In this document: piece after piece, positions 33,553 to 42,668 of the stretch
Layout: the number at the start of each line of letters is the position of its first letter
Numbering within the stretch: position 1 is the first letter of the stretch
Made by a program: the position numbers and the translations under genes
Notes under the pieces: generated by a model
Database searches by the model: none
Seen by the model: only the letters and a program-made list of their open reading frames with translations
Told to the model about the DNA's origin: nothing
Origin: Siphonobacter curvatus
Lineage (GTDB): Bacteria > Bacteroidota > Bacteroidia > Cytophagales > Spirosomataceae
Reading direction: 5' to 3'
DNA length: 64,000 nucleotides
Assembly: GCF_002943425.1 (NCBI RefSeq)
Contig: NZ_PTRA01000001.1
Coordinates: 3,038,001 to 3,102,000 of the forward strand

Positions 33553-36402
33553 ATGAGAACCCTTTACCGTTTATTTGGATTACTGGTTTTTACCATTTGT
33601 GGCTTAACCTCCACGGCCTGGGCTACCCACGTGCGGGCCGGAGAGATTACTTCCCGCCGGATATCCAGTACCAGCTTAACCTACGAGTTAACGCTTACGA
33701 TTTACTGCGACTATCAATTTGGTAAAGCCGCGACGGATGGCACAGCAGCGGGCGGTGTAAAATTTTGTTACGGGGACGGAACTCCCATTCAAACCACGCC
33801 CCTCTTCACGCAAGGTTTGCCCAATGGAGGTTTAGTAGATGTGGGGAACAGCACGGTACGACTTATCTTTCGTACCACCCATACCTTCAGTGCTCCGGGT
33901 ACGTATACCGTTTCCGTTGGGATTGATAACCGAAATAAGGGCACCCTCAATATTACCAATGGTAATTCGGATAGCTATCCTTTTTTCGTTGAATCTACAC
34001 TGGCGATCAACTCTTTTTTGGGTTTGAATAGCACCCCGGTTATGCTGAATCCCCCCGTTGACTTTGAAGCCTGTGCCGGTCAACGTTACATTCACAACCC
34101 CAGTGCATTTGATGCAGACGGCGACAGCCTGGCGTACCGCTTGACGCAAAACAAATCAACGCTGGTGGGCGAGTCCTGTAATGGGTTTGTAATTCCGAGT
34201 ATTGTATATCCCAACGACATCCCGAATTGTAACGACCGTAACGAAGCCAATACGGGTGCTGCGGGTTATACAATCAATGCGACTACTGGGGATTTAATCT
34301 GGGATGCTCCTTCCTGCCCCGGCCAGTATAACGCCGCATTTATCATTGAAGAATGGCGGAATGGCGTGAAAATTGGTGAGATCACACGGGATATGCAGAT
34401 TATCGTTCGGGACTGCCAGAATAAACGGCCTACGTTAGAAGTTCCCGATGAAATTTGCGTAGAAGCAGGATCAACGGCTACGTTCAATGTACGGGCTACG
34501 GACCCCGATGGCAACCGTTTAACGATCACTTCTACGGGAGGGGTTTACCAGCAAACACCGCTGGGCGTAAACCTGATTCAGCCGCCCTTTGCTACGTTCA
34601 CTACACCGACTCAACCGCAGGCATCGCCGGCTACGGGTACCTTTAGCTGGCAAACCAACTGTACGCAGGTACGGCAACTGCCCTATGAAGTACTCTTCAA
34701 GGTGCGAGATCATCCCGGATCAGTTCAACCTTATTTGGTGGATAGCAAAACAGTGAAGGTACGCGTGGTCGCTCCCGCTCCCAAAAACCTACGGTCTGAA
34801 CCCAGCGGTACGGGTTACGTACTCAACTGGGATGCGTACCCCTGTCAGATTACCGGAGCCCAAATTGTGATCTACCGCCGTCAGGGTTGTACCAATCTGA
34901 CTCCTGACATCTGTAAACCAGGCCCACCGCCGGGTTACGTGGAAGTAGGCCGGGTTCCGGCTACGCAAACGACCTATACAGATAATTCTACTGGTCTACG
35001 GCCTAATACGGAGTACAGCTACCGGATTGTCGCTTCGTTCCCTGGTCCCAATAACCTGACGCAGTTTACCAGTACGTTCTCGAATCAGGCCTGTCAGCGA
35101 TTACCTAATCAGGCTCTGTACATAACCAACGTAACCGTTGACGAAACGTCGACTACGCAGGGTCAGATTACCGTAAAATGGACGCGGCCCGAAGGTACGG
35201 GTGCCCGTCAGTATCGCATCCTCCGGGCTACGGGTTTGAATGGTACGGCTTATACGCAAGTAGGCACGATCAATACCAACTTATCCGCTCCCCGTACTAA
35301 CGATACCATTTACGTGGATCGTGGACTGAATACCGAAGCGAACGCCTACCGCTACCGTGTAGATGTGTTCAACGGTACCACGCGGCAGGATTCTTCGCAG
35401 GCAGCCAGTAGCGTTCGTCTGAGCGGAAATGGCCAGTCCCGTGCGGTACAGCTCTCCTGGCAAGCCAATGTCCCCTGGAGCAATGATAACCAGACCCACC
35501 GCATTTACCGTCAGGTACGGCCAGGCGTGTACAATTTGATTCAGCAGGTAGCCGTACAGGGCCCCGGAACCTATACGTACACGGATAATGGACGAGACAA
35601 CGTAACCTCCGATGGGGATGTGAGTACGACACTTTCCGCGGACTCTACGTATTGTTATCGTGTTGAAACGGTGGGTACGTACAATGATCCAACCATTCAC
35701 GGGGGCTTGTTGTACAACTTCTCGCAACGTTTATGTCTGACGCCTACCGATACGACTCGCCCCTGCCCGCCCGTCCTTACGCTGGACCAGCTCGACTGTG
35801 CCACGTACGTGCAAGGCATCTGTGAGGAAGGCCCGTATAGCAATAAATTAAGCTGGACGGACGCAACGACGGGCCCTAACGGTGCCGCCTGTGATCCGAA
35901 CATTGTTCAATACAACATTTACTACAAACGCTACGGAGATACGGGTGACTTTGAGAAAATCGGTGAAACTAAATCGCCCCCAAGCCGCAACTTCACGCAC
36001 GACAATCTTAGTAGTTACGCTGGGTGTTATTACGTAACTTCGGTGAATCGCTTTGGTACGGAGTCGGTTCCGAGTAACACCGTTTGCCAAGACAACTGTA
36101 CGGATTACTCCCTACCGAACGTCATCACGCCCAACAGTGATGGCAAGAACGATACCTTCGAGCCGATTCGTTGTCCTCGTTTTGTGAAAAACGTACGGTT
36201 CCGGGTGTACAACCGCTGGGGCGTAAAAGTCTACGAGAGCAATGACAATGTGCTCATTGAGTGGGACGGACGAACCGACTCAGGAAAAGAACTGGCGGCA
36301 GGCACCTACTACTACGAAGCTCAGGTTACCTACGAACGCCTGAACCGGGCTGACGAAAATCGTCCGGCTATTTTGAAGAGCTGGGTACAGATTATTCGCT
36401 AG
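33553..36402 (+). CDS. Large secreted T9SS type B cargo protein with FN3-like domains
   Basis: 949 residues. Signal peptide ends near residue 24 (TSTAWA). The N-terminal half has an extracellular beta-sandwich series (PKD/cadherin-like: GTYTVSVGIDNRN, FEACAGQRYIHNPSAFDADGDSLAYRL, VRATDPDGNRLTI). The middle has fibronectin-III-like repeats (PNTEYSYRIVAS, NAYRYRVDVFNG, YCYRVETVG). The last ~95 residues (LPNVITPNSDGKNDTFEPI ... RFRVYNRWGVKVYES ... GTYYYEAQVTY) form the gliding-motility-associated C-terminal domain that sends proteins through the type IX system (type B). Many paired cysteines suggest disulfides. It probably acts as a cell-surface or adhesion protein. Monocistronic, followed by a terminator. 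Confidence 0.9.
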   Translation: MRTLYRLFGLLVFTICGLTSTAWATHVRAGEITSRRISSTSLTYELTLTIYCDYQFGKAATDGTAAGGVKFCYGDGTPIQTTPLFTQGLPNGGLVDVGNSTVRLIFRTTHTFSAPGTYTVSVGIDNRNKGTLNITNGNSDSYPFFVESTLAINSFLGLNSTPVMLNPPVDFEACAGQRYIHNPSAFDADGDSLAYRLTQNKSTLVGESCNGFVIPSIVYPNDIPNCNDRNEANTGAAGYTINATTGDLIWDAPSCPGQYNAAFIIEEWRNGVKIGEITRDMQIIVRDCQNKRPTLEVPDEICVEAGSTATFNVRATDPDGNRLTITSTGGVYQQTPLGVNLIQPPFATFTTPTQPQASPATGTFSWQTNCTQVRQLPYEVLFKVRDHPGSVQPYLVDSKTVKVRVVAPAPKNLRSEPSGTGYVLNWDAYPCQITGAQIVIYRRQGCTNLTPDICKPGPPPGYVEVGRVPATQTTYTDNSTGLRPNTEYSYRIVASFPGPNNLTQFTSTFSNQACQRLPNQALYITNVTVDETSTTQGQITVKWTRPEGTGARQYRILRATGLNGTAYTQVGTINTNLSAPRTNDTIYVDRGLNTEANAYRYRVDVFNGTTRQDSSQAASSVRLSGNGQSRAVQLSWQANVPWSNDNQTHRIYRQVRPGVYNLIQQVAVQGPGTYTYTDNGRDNVTSDGDVSTTLSADSTYCYRVETVGTYNDPTIHGGLLYNFSQRLCLTPTDTTRPCPPVLTLDQLDCATYVQGICEEGPYSNKLSWTDATTGPNGAACDPNIVQYNIYYKRYGDTGDFEKIGETKSPPSRNFTHDNLSSYAGCYYVTSVNRFGTESVPSNTVCQDNCTDYSLPNVITPNSDGKNDTFEPIRCPRFVKNVRFRVYNRWGVKVYESNDNVLIEWDGRTDSGKELAAGTYYYEAQVTYERLNRADENRPAILKSWVQIIR

Positions 36403-36423
36403 CTTATTTTCATTCAGATACAG

Positions 36424-36455
36424 AAAAAGGAACTGCTTGGCGGTTCCTTTTTTTA
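36424..36455 (+). terminator. Terminator of T9SS cargo gene
   Basis: Stem AAAAAGGAACTGC with GCGGTTCCTTTTT (one G-T pair), loop TTG, ending in TTTTTTT. It starts 21 bases after the stop. Confidence 0.85.
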
Positions 36456-36514
36456 TATCTGAACGTTTCAGTCCTTACCCGTGTCTTCATCAAGTAACAT
36501 CAGGGCTTTTACGC

Positions 36515-36901
36515 ATGGCAGTCATTCTCTTTGATGGCGTTTGTAATTTCTGTAACGCCACCATCAATTACATCATGGATCACGACGGCGGAAGGCACCA
36601 GTTTGCTTCCCTGCAATCTGCGTATGGACAATCTATACTTGACCAACTGAATCGGCCTTCCCTTGATTTTGATAGTGTACTGCTTTGGGAAGACGGTCGC
36701 ATCTACGAGAAATCAGAAGCCGCCCTCCGCATCGCCCACCACGTCAAGGGCTGGCAATGGCTCTGGACCTTACGTTTTTTACCCCTTTCAATCCGCGACC
36801 GTGTGTATGGTCTGATTGCTCGGAACCGCTATCGGTGGTTTGGTAAACGCGAGAGTTGCCGACTACCAAGCCCCAAAGAGCGGCTTCGTTTTGTGGGATA
36901 A
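36515..36901 (+). CDS. DCC-family thiol-disulfide oxidoreductase-like protein (DUF393)
   Basis: 128 residues from the ATG at 36515 (MAVILFDGVCNFCNATINYI). The opening DGVCNFC is the DxxCxxC motif that names the DCC family, with a CxxC redox pair. Later family positions include FASLQSAYGQSIL, DSVLLWEDGRIYEKSEAALRI and GLIARNRYRWFGKRESCRLP. The upstream in-frame extension of 26 residues does not fit the family. DCC proteins are predicted thioredoxin-like redox proteins; the actual partner is unknown. The fabD start lies 43 bases further on, so the two could share a transcript. Confidence 0.88.
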   Translation: MAVILFDGVCNFCNATINYIMDHDGGRHQFASLQSAYGQSILDQLNRPSLDFDSVLLWEDGRIYEKSEAALRIAHHVKGWQWLWTLRFLPLSIRDRVYGLIARNRYRWFGKRESCRLPSPKERLRFVG

Positions 36902-36944
36902 GCCGGGGAAGTTCTATTTTTGCGGTTCTATCAAACTTGTCAGT

Positions 36945-37832
36945 ATGAAAGCTTATGTTTTCCCGGGTCAGGGATCGCAATTTTCGGGTATGGGAAAAGA
37001 CCTGTACGAACGTTCCGAAGAAGCCCGCATTCTTTTTGAAAAGGCTAACGATATTTTAGGGTTTCGCATTACGGACATCATGTTCAATGGTTCCGATGAA
37101 GAACTCAAGCAAACGAAAGTTACGCAACCTGCTATTTTCCTGCATTCCGTGATTCTGGCATCTATCACGCCCGATCTAAATCCGGATATGGTCGCAGGTC
37201 ATTCCCTGGGTGAATTCTCGGCTCTGGTTACGGCGGGTGTTTTATCGTTTGAAGATGGCGTACGACTGGTTTCCAAACGGGCTCTGGCGATGCAGCGAGC
37301 CTGCGAAATCAATCCTTCAACGATGGCGGCCGTTCTAAGCTCGCTGCCGGATGAGCAGGTAGCTCAGTTGTGTGAGCAGGTACGTCAGGAAACGGGTGAG
37401 ATCGTCGTGGCAGCTAACTACAACTGCCCGGGTCAGCTGGTCATTTCCGGTTCGCACGAAGGCGTACGTATAGCGGGCGAACGCCTCAAGGAAGCAGGAG
37501 CCAAACGCGTATTGCCCCTGCCCGTGGGAGGAGCATTCCACTCCCCTTTGATGGAACCCGCTCGGGAAGAACTGGCTGCTGCCATCGAAGTGACCCCTTT
37601 CCATACGGCCAAGTTCCCCGTGTACCAAAACGTGAACGCCCAGCCCGCTACGCAGATTGACGCCATCAAAACGAATCTGATTGCTCAATTAACTGCTCCC
37701 GTACGCTGGACGCAGTCGGTGCAGGCCATGCGGGCCGATGGAGCCACCTTATTTGTTGAATGCGGTCCAGGTAAAGTTTTACAAGGACTGGTGAAGAAGA
37801 TTGACGCCGCTGCAGAGACCGCAGGTGTGTAA
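36945..37832 (+). CDS. fabD: Malonyl-CoA:acyl-carrier-protein transacylase
   Basis: 295 residues from the ATG at 36945 (MKAYVFPGQGSQFSGMGKDL); the longer frame includes unrelated sequence overlapping the DCC gene. The N-terminal GQGSQ motif, the nucleophile S87 in GHSLGEFSAL, and the histidine in GGAFHSPLM are all in place; the C-terminal ends in VECGPGKVLQGLVKKI. It loads malonyl groups onto ACP for fatty-acid synthesis. No other fab genes are adjacent. Standard length. Confidence 0.95.
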   Translation: MKAYVFPGQGSQFSGMGKDLYERSEEARILFEKANDILGFRITDIMFNGSDEELKQTKVTQPAIFLHSVILASITPDLNPDMVAGHSLGEFSALVTAGVLSFEDGVRLVSKRALAMQRACEINPSTMAAVLSSLPDEQVAQLCEQVRQETGEIVVAANYNCPGQLVISGSHEGVRIAGERLKEAGAKRVLPLPVGGAFHSPLMEPAREELAAAIEVTPFHTAKFPVYQNVNAQPATQIDAIKTNLIAQLTAPVRWTQSVQAMRADGATLFVECGPGKVLQGLVKKIDAAAETAGV

Positions 37833-37914
37833 TTTTTTTTTAATGAAAAGCGATTCGTATTCAGGCATTTAAAAAAAATAGCCCCTTAAATTTGAATTTA
37901 TTTTCAGAAACGAC

Positions 37915-37946
37915 TTGACAAGGCTTTCAAAAACCCCCTATATTTG
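37915..37946 (+). promoter_or_regulatory. Promoter of tRNA-Gln
   Basis: TTGACA at 37915-37920 and TATATTTG at 37939-37946 (perfect TAnnTTTG), 18 bases apart, 18 bases before the mature tRNA 5' end. One of the best promoters in the window. Confidence 0.75.
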
Positions 37947-37964
37947 CACCACGGAACACGGAAA

Positions 37965-38035
37965 TGACCGATGGTGTAATGGTAACACAGGAGATTTTGG
38001 TTCTCTTATTCAGGGTTCGAATCCTTGTCGGTCAA
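37965..38035 (+). tRNA. tRNA-Gln (anticodon UUG)
   Basis: A 71-nt cloverleaf. The acceptor stem TGACCGA pairs with TCGGTCA (38028-38034); the D-stem is GTGT/ACAC with loop AATGGTA; the anticodon stem GGAGA/TCTCT (one G-T pair) has loop TTTTGGT and so anticodon TTG; the T-stem CAGGG/CCTTG has loop TTCGAAT. The discriminator is A and CCA is not encoded. UUG reads the glutamine codon CAA. Confidence 0.93.
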
Positions 38036-38040
38036 CTTCA

Positions 38041-38076
38041 AAAGCCCCTCAGATTAATTTCTGAGGGGCTTTTTCC
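38041..38076 (+). terminator. Terminator of tRNA-Gln
   Basis: Stem AAAGCCCCTCAG (38041-38052) with CTGAGGGGCTTT (38061-38072), loop ATTAATTT, then more T. It begins five bases after the tRNA. Confidence 0.9.
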
Positions 38077-38124
38077 TTTTGGTACGATTCTTCACTCGTC
38101 GGATATGTTATCTCATCTTTCGCA

Positions 38125-38295
38125 TTAACGGGCGTACTCGTGCGGAGATGCTTTGTAAAGCGTACGAATCGTCCGAACGTTTCCTTCAAAACCGGTTTTG
38201 TCGTCCTGGTTGGAACCCGTAAAATTTTCCCGGATACCTAAAAACATGCTCGCCATTACGAGGAGCATTACGATAACTATGGGTAGGATCATCAT
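38125..38295 (-). CDS. Small single-pass membrane protein, 56 aa, hypothetical
   Basis: A short open frame with two adjacent ATG codons at 38295 and 38292 and a TAA at 38125-38127. The product starts MMILPIVIVMLLVMASMFLG, a clear membrane helix, followed by a hydrophilic tail of about 35 residues (IRENFTGSNQDDKTGF ... LYKASPHEYAR). It occupies an otherwise empty stretch between tRNA-Gln and the NUDIX gene. The membrane-helix-plus-tail design is typical of real small proteins, but no family is recognised and coding status needs homologues. Confidence 0.5.
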   Translation of the reverse strand: MMILPIVIVMLLVMASMFLGIRENFTGSNQDDKTGFEGNVRTIRTLYKASPHEYAR

Positions 38296-38491
38296 GGCTT
38301 TTATCGTTTAAAATGAGTGGGCTTTGTAGGCCCCTATTTATACTAAGCTTCATTTTAAAAAAATGATGTGCCATAAGACGTATATTCGTTCCAGAAAAAT
38401 GCGAACGAAGCCATAGTCTACCCAAAATCCTTACTAATTTAACTCAGACCACTGCTTTTGGGCTTTGGAGGATAATTTCTTTCCAAAGCCT

Positions 38492-38932
38492 TTAACCAAA
38501 CCATTCCTGGCGAATTTTGCCCATATACGGTGAGCTTCGTACGCCCGTCACCAGTTCCAGCAACTCAACGCCCACGTTTGGATACAGATTTAGTCCAGCG
38601 ATGCTTGGCAAGGGTTGCCATACGACTTCCAGAGCAGTTGTCTCGGCCGGATTGATTCGGGGAATTCCTCCCACTAACGTACCCAGAAATACGCAGTGCA
38701 AAACGCCCTGTTTGAGCTGAGGGAGTAGCACCTCCCCCATCACCAGCAAGCCCTGTACCTCAATCTCGATGCCTAGTTCCTCCCGAAGTTCCCGCATGAG
38801 CGTTTCGGGCAGGGTTTCGCCGGGATCCGGATTGCCGCCGGGTAACTGAAAAACAGTTTGATCACCGTATTCATAGCGAGTCAGTAAAACATGGTCATTT
38901 TCAACCAAAACGACTGCGGGACGTACTTTCAT
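38492..38932 (-). CDS. NUDIX hydrolase
   Basis: 146 residues. The Nudix box GGNPDPGETLPETLMRELREELGIE (about residues 31-55) fits GX5EX7REUXEEXGU, with the metal-binding glutamates in RELREELG. The N-terminal strand MKVRPAVVLVENDHVLLTRY is typical. It hydrolyses a nucleoside diphosphate linked to another group; the substrate cannot be told. It resembles the MutT-like housecleaning type. Start at 38932. Confidence 0.92.
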   Translation of the reverse strand: MKVRPAVVLVENDHVLLTRYEYGDQTVFQLPGGNPDPGETLPETLMRELREELGIEIEVQGLLVMGEVLLPQLKQGVLHCVFLGTLVGGIPRINPAETTALEVVWQPLPSIAGLNLYPNVGVELLELVTGVRSSPYMGKIRQEWFG

Positions 38933-39142
38933 GAGAATCTACTTCAGTTTATTAGGTATTTAATAAAAACAAAATAAAAAGGTCCGCTGGAGTTTTCAAG
39001 ATAAATTCCGTGGCTACTGCGGAAAAGCCCCGGTGTAAACTCCCGCAAATCCTGTATTTTCTGTAAACTTGTATCCCAATTGACGCAGAAATTTTCGTTA
39101 GGTACGTAGCTCCTGCACGGCTTCGCACTCTATTACCCAACT

Positions 39143-39958
39143 ATGGCCATTTATCTGAATACCCGTTCCCGAAAAGACCTGATCATTCACCTGATGCTGG
39201 TCGTCGGTATCATTCTTTCCTTGTTTCTTAGTTTTTTCTTCGTTTATCTGCCCTGGTCGACTAACCACGGACAAAGTATTACGGTCCCTGATTTACGAAA
39301 AGCGAACTTGGAAGATGTAAAAGCGACGCTGAGTGAACGAAAACTCGACTACATTGTCTCGGACTGCACCTTTGTGCCTGGCGTACCGCCTTTTACGGTG
39401 CTATCTCAGTACCCTTTTCCTAATTCACTGGTGAAGGAAGGTCGGAATATTTATCTCACTGTCACCATGGCGACGGCCCCCATGATTCGGATGCCGGATC
39501 TGGTATCCACGAACATGGGCCTTCGCAGTGCTCTATCGCTCTTACGCAGCGTGGGCTTGCAGGAAGGCAACATTCGCTACATTCCCGATATCGCCGAAAA
39601 TGCCGTACTGGAACAATGGTACCAGGGCAAGAAGATTGAACCGGGCACCCAAGTTCCTAAAGGCTCCAAAATCGAACTGGTGGTGGGTAACGGGATTGGC
39701 AATACCGAACTCGACGTACCTAACCTGATTGGCGTTTCGCTGGAAGAAGCCGAAATCATCATCAAGGGCTCGGACCTTCGCATGGGTACCATCCTCTACA
39801 AGCAGGTCCCCGGAGCGGCCCCCGGTACGGTAGTCGAACAGCGACCCGCTCCCGGCATTGGTACCAAAATCAACGTGGGTGAAATTATTGATTTGTGGAT
39901 CGCCGGAAAACCCGATACCGACACGGGTGAAGGCCCCACTGAACCCGAACGTAATTAA
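39143..39958 (+). CDS. PASTA-domain membrane-anchored protein
   Basis: 271 residues. One transmembrane helix (about 12-37, LIIHLMLVVGIILSLFLSFFFVY) with a short cytoplasmic N-terminus. Three PASTA repeats face outside: about 47-110 (SITVPDLRKANLEDVKATL), 115-185 (MIRMPDLVSTNMGLRSALSL) and 190-258 (ELDVPNLIGVSLEEAEII). PASTA domains bind peptidoglycan fragments or act as spacers. There is no kinase or transpeptidase domain attached, as common in Bacteroidota. A good terminator follows. Confidence 0.9.
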   Translation: MAIYLNTRSRKDLIIHLMLVVGIILSLFLSFFFVYLPWSTNHGQSITVPDLRKANLEDVKATLSERKLDYIVSDCTFVPGVPPFTVLSQYPFPNSLVKEGRNIYLTVTMATAPMIRMPDLVSTNMGLRSALSLLRSVGLQEGNIRYIPDIAENAVLEQWYQGKKIEPGTQVPKGSKIELVVGNGIGNTELDVPNLIGVSLEEAEIIIKGSDLRMGTILYKQVPGAAPGTVVEQRPAPGIGTKINVGEIIDLWIAGKPDTDTGEGPTEPERN

Positions 39959-39961
39959 TAG

Positions 39962-40006
39962 CGAAGCGGAACCATAAAACAGGTTCCGCTTCGTTTGCTT
40001 TTTTTG
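39962..40006 (+). terminator. Terminator of PASTA gene
   Basis: Perfect 12-bp stem CGAAGCGGAACC (39962-39973) with GGTTCCGCTTCG (39982-39993), followed by TTTGCTTTTTTT. Confidence 0.87.
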
Positions 40007-40058
40007 AATATCCTACCCAATCAATCAACGATCAATGGCTCATTGGTCCGGTATCTGT

Positions 40059-41870
40059 ATGCGATTACTTTTTACCCTTCTTCTGTGTTCCTTAGGTTTT
40101 GGAGTACAGGCTCAATTTCGAGAGTTTCCAATTACGACAGCCCCGATACCAACGCAGTCTTCCGGAGCCCGTACCGCTGCCGTATCGCTGCCTTTTTTCG
40201 ATGACTTTTCCATTACTCGAACGGGCGTACCCGATCCTTCCCTGTGGATGCCCAGCGGTGGTACGGTGGTCAACAATACCCTCACCAACCATCATCCTTC
40301 GCTGAATATCGTTTCGTTTGATGGCCTTCGCCGCGATGGTACGCCGTATGATTTCAGCAATCAGTACGCCCAGGGCGAAACGGATTCACTCACCTCGCAG
40401 ACCATTAACCTCTCGGGTCTTTCGCCCCGCGACTCGGTATACCTGAGTTTTTTCTGGCTTCCCAGAGGCTTAGGCGATCAACCCGATTCGAATGATTCCT
40501 TACGGGTACAGTTTCTCACCAATGGCAACCTTTGGCAAACGGTATGGGTTCAACGAGGCGGACAGGCGATGACCGAGTACGCTCAGGCCCGCATTGCCGT
40601 ACGAGCTGCTTTGTACCTGCACGCGGGTTTTCAGTTTCGTTTTCAAGCTTTCGGGCGTAGATCGGGACAGTTCGATGCCTGGCATATAGATTACGTGTAT
40701 TTGAACAAGGGCCGTTCAATTCGCGATCAATACATTAAGGATGTTTCCATCCGCCGGTCCATCAGTTCGTATCTGAAGCACTACCGAGCGATGCCACTAG
40801 CTCATTACTTAGTCAATCCGGCGGCTGAAACAGCGGATACAATTAGCACGGACATTACCAATCTCTTCAACAACAACAACTTTACGACCTTACGTTTCCG
40901 AATTCAGGAACTCACGACGGGACAGCCGATTCAGAATTTTACGCAGAATATTTCTGAAAATATTCCTCAGCTCCGTTCGCAGGAAAAACGCGTGGTACCT
41001 TCACCCCTGCCCGCCTTTGCGGGTAAACGAGCCCTCGTTCGGACCACGTTTGATATTCTAACCACGGACGACCAGAACCCGAGTATTCCGGGGGTGGATC
41101 TGCGGCGGAATGATACGCTCTCTTCCATTACCGAATTGGCAGATTACTTTGCCTACGATGACGGATCGGCGGAATATGCTGCCGGGATCAACCAGCAGTA
41201 TGGTCTGGTAGCCGTTCGATTTGTTACCCGAAAAGCTGACGTCGTTTCGGCCATTCGTATACAAATGGTACGGTATCGAACGGAACTTCAGAATCAGACG
41301 GTAGCCCTGTATATTTTAGCCAACCAGAACAACCGACCAGGACTGACACTCACGCGACAGTCGTTCGTCATCAAGTATCCGGAAAACCCGCGGGGATTTG
41401 CGGAATTTAAACTACAGAATCCGGTAGCCGTAGGCGATACCTTTTGGGTGGCGTACCAGCAACTTTCGGAAGATCAGCTGGCCATTGGACTGGATAAAAA
41501 CAGTACGCACTTTTCCAATCAGATTTATTACAATCTCGGTAACGAATGGGCTCAGAACACTAATCTACAGGGAGCTTTGATGATTCGTCCGGTTATGGGT
41601 GGACAAGCGAGCGAGGTAGTTACGGGCGTAGAGGAAATCAGGGAAAATGATCTAAGAATTCATCCTAATCCGAGTTTTGGGCGTATTCGCTGGAATCTTG
41701 ACAGCTTCCGTTCCCTGGAAGTACTGGACCTTTCGGGACGCACACTCTGGTCAAAATCCGACCTACCGGAACCCGCGGCCGATTTATCGGGCCTCAGCCG
41801 GGGACTGTACCTGCTGCGTCTGTCGAATGGGAAGCAAACCCTGGTGAAAAAACTGGTCGTTGAAAAGTAA
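40059..41870 (+). CDS. Secreted protein with T9SS type A sorting domain
   Basis: 603 residues from the ATG at 40059, which opens a clean signal peptide (MRLLFTLLLCSLGFGVQAQ); an ATG 24 bases upstream is in frame. The body has no recognised catalytic domain; it reads as extracellular beta-rich modules (DFSITRTGVPDPSLWMPSGG; YADDGSAEYAAG-like stretch DYFAYDDGSAEYAAG). The last ~75 residues (IHPNPSFGRIRWNLDSF ... GLSRGLYLLRLSNGKQTLVKKLVVEK) form a Por-secretion-system tail, type A, which directs transport and surface anchoring by the type IX system. Function of the body is unknown. Confidence 0.87.
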   Translation: MRLLFTLLLCSLGFGVQAQFREFPITTAPIPTQSSGARTAAVSLPFFDDFSITRTGVPDPSLWMPSGGTVVNNTLTNHHPSLNIVSFDGLRRDGTPYDFSNQYAQGETDSLTSQTINLSGLSPRDSVYLSFFWLPRGLGDQPDSNDSLRVQFLTNGNLWQTVWVQRGGQAMTEYAQARIAVRAALYLHAGFQFRFQAFGRRSGQFDAWHIDYVYLNKGRSIRDQYIKDVSIRRSISSYLKHYRAMPLAHYLVNPAAETADTISTDITNLFNNNNFTTLRFRIQELTTGQPIQNFTQNISENIPQLRSQEKRVVPSPLPAFAGKRALVRTTFDILTTDDQNPSIPGVDLRRNDTLSSITELADYFAYDDGSAEYAAGINQQYGLVAVRFVTRKADVVSAIRIQMVRYRTELQNQTVALYILANQNNRPGLTLTRQSFVIKYPENPRGFAEFKLQNPVAVGDTFWVAYQQLSEDQLAIGLDKNSTHFSNQIYYNLGNEWAQNTNLQGALMIRPVMGGQASEVVTGVEEIRENDLRIHPNPSFGRIRWNLDSFRSLEVLDLSGRTLWSKSDLPEPAADLSGLSRGLYLLRLSNGKQTLVKKLVVEK

Positions 41871-42007
41871 GTTGTGCGAACATTTTACTTGCTTTGCCCT
41901 AACTAATGGGGACACTAACGGCTACTCGCTGAACGTTCAGCAGAAAAGGGCTGCTTAGCAACCCCTAATGATTTGCTTTTTTAACCGTTTACCAAACGCT
42001 ACGACAC

Positions 42008-42310
42008 ATGGATATTTCTGTGCAGGAACTGAAGGAACGCCTCGACAAAGGTGAAAAAATAAACCTGATTGATGTTCGCAATCCCGACGAGTACGAAGAG
42101 CAAAACCTGGGTGGTACGCTGATTCCGCTGGGCGATCTGCCTGACCGGATCGACGAACTGGAACCGATGAAAAATGAAGAAGTCATTATTCACTGCCGTT
42201 CTGGTGCCCGCTCCGCCCGAGCTCAGCAGTTTTTGGAAAGTCAGGGCTTTACGAACGTTCGCAATGTACTGGGAGGCATTCTGGCGTACAACGAAATCGA
42301 ATCGAAGTAA
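42008..42310 (+). CDS. Rhodanese-like domain protein (1)
   Basis: 100 residues, a single rhodanese domain without signal peptide. The motif VIIHCRSGARSARAQQFL carries the active-site cysteine and the CRSGxRS loop typical of sulfurtransferases that carry persulfide sulfur. The N-terminal ELKERLDKGEKINLIDVRNPDEY is standard. A terminator separates it from the second rhodanese gene. Confidence 0.92.
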   Translation: MDISVQELKERLDKGEKINLIDVRNPDEYEEQNLGGTLIPLGDLPDRIDELEPMKNEEVIIHCRSGARSARAQQFLESQGFTNVRNVLGGILAYNEIESK

Positions 42311-42319
42311 GCATACACG

Positions 42320-42356
42320 AAACGCTCAGGGCCTGTATAGACCCTGAGCGTTTTTA
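42320..42356 (+). terminator. Terminator between rhodanese genes
   Basis: Stem AAACGCTCAGGG (42320-42331) with CCCTGAGCGTTT (42342-42353), then TTATTTT. Perfect 12-bp arms. It ends within 15 bases of the next start codon, so it may only partly stop transcription. Confidence 0.85.
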
Positions 42357-42367
42357 TTTTTACAGCT

Positions 42368-42667
42368 ATGGAAGCTATTTCTGCCTTTGAATTAAAACGT
42401 CGTCTGGATGCGGGCGAAGACCTTCGAATTCTGGACATCCGAACGCCCTACGAATGGGAAAGCTTTTCCATCGGCGGTCTGCATATTCCACTCGATGAGT
42501 TACTGCTGCGGGTACACGATATTCCCGATAGCTGGAAGAACGAAGAAATCGTCGTCATCTGTGGCTCGGGAATGCAAAGTGCCGTAGCGACCCGCGTACT
42601 CGCCAAGCAGGGTTTCAACCGTATCCACAACCTGGAAGGAGGTCTGCAGGCGTACCTGAGTCTTTAG
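42368..42667 (+). CDS. Rhodanese-like domain protein (2)
   Basis: 99 residues, one rhodanese domain. The active-site loop is VVICGSGMQSAVATRVL: the cysteine is present but the following residues (GSGMQS) differ from the CRSGxRS of its neighbour, so substrate use may differ. Start ELKRRLDAGEDLRILDIRTPYEW is standard. It likely arose by tandem duplication. Its stop is two bases before the stop of the convergent GH130-like gene. Confidence 0.9.
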   Translation: MEAISAFELKRRLDAGEDLRILDIRTPYEWESFSIGGLHIPLDELLLRVHDIPDSWKNEEIVVICGSGMQSAVATRVLAKQGFNRIHNLEGGLQAYLSL

Positions 42668-42668
42668 G

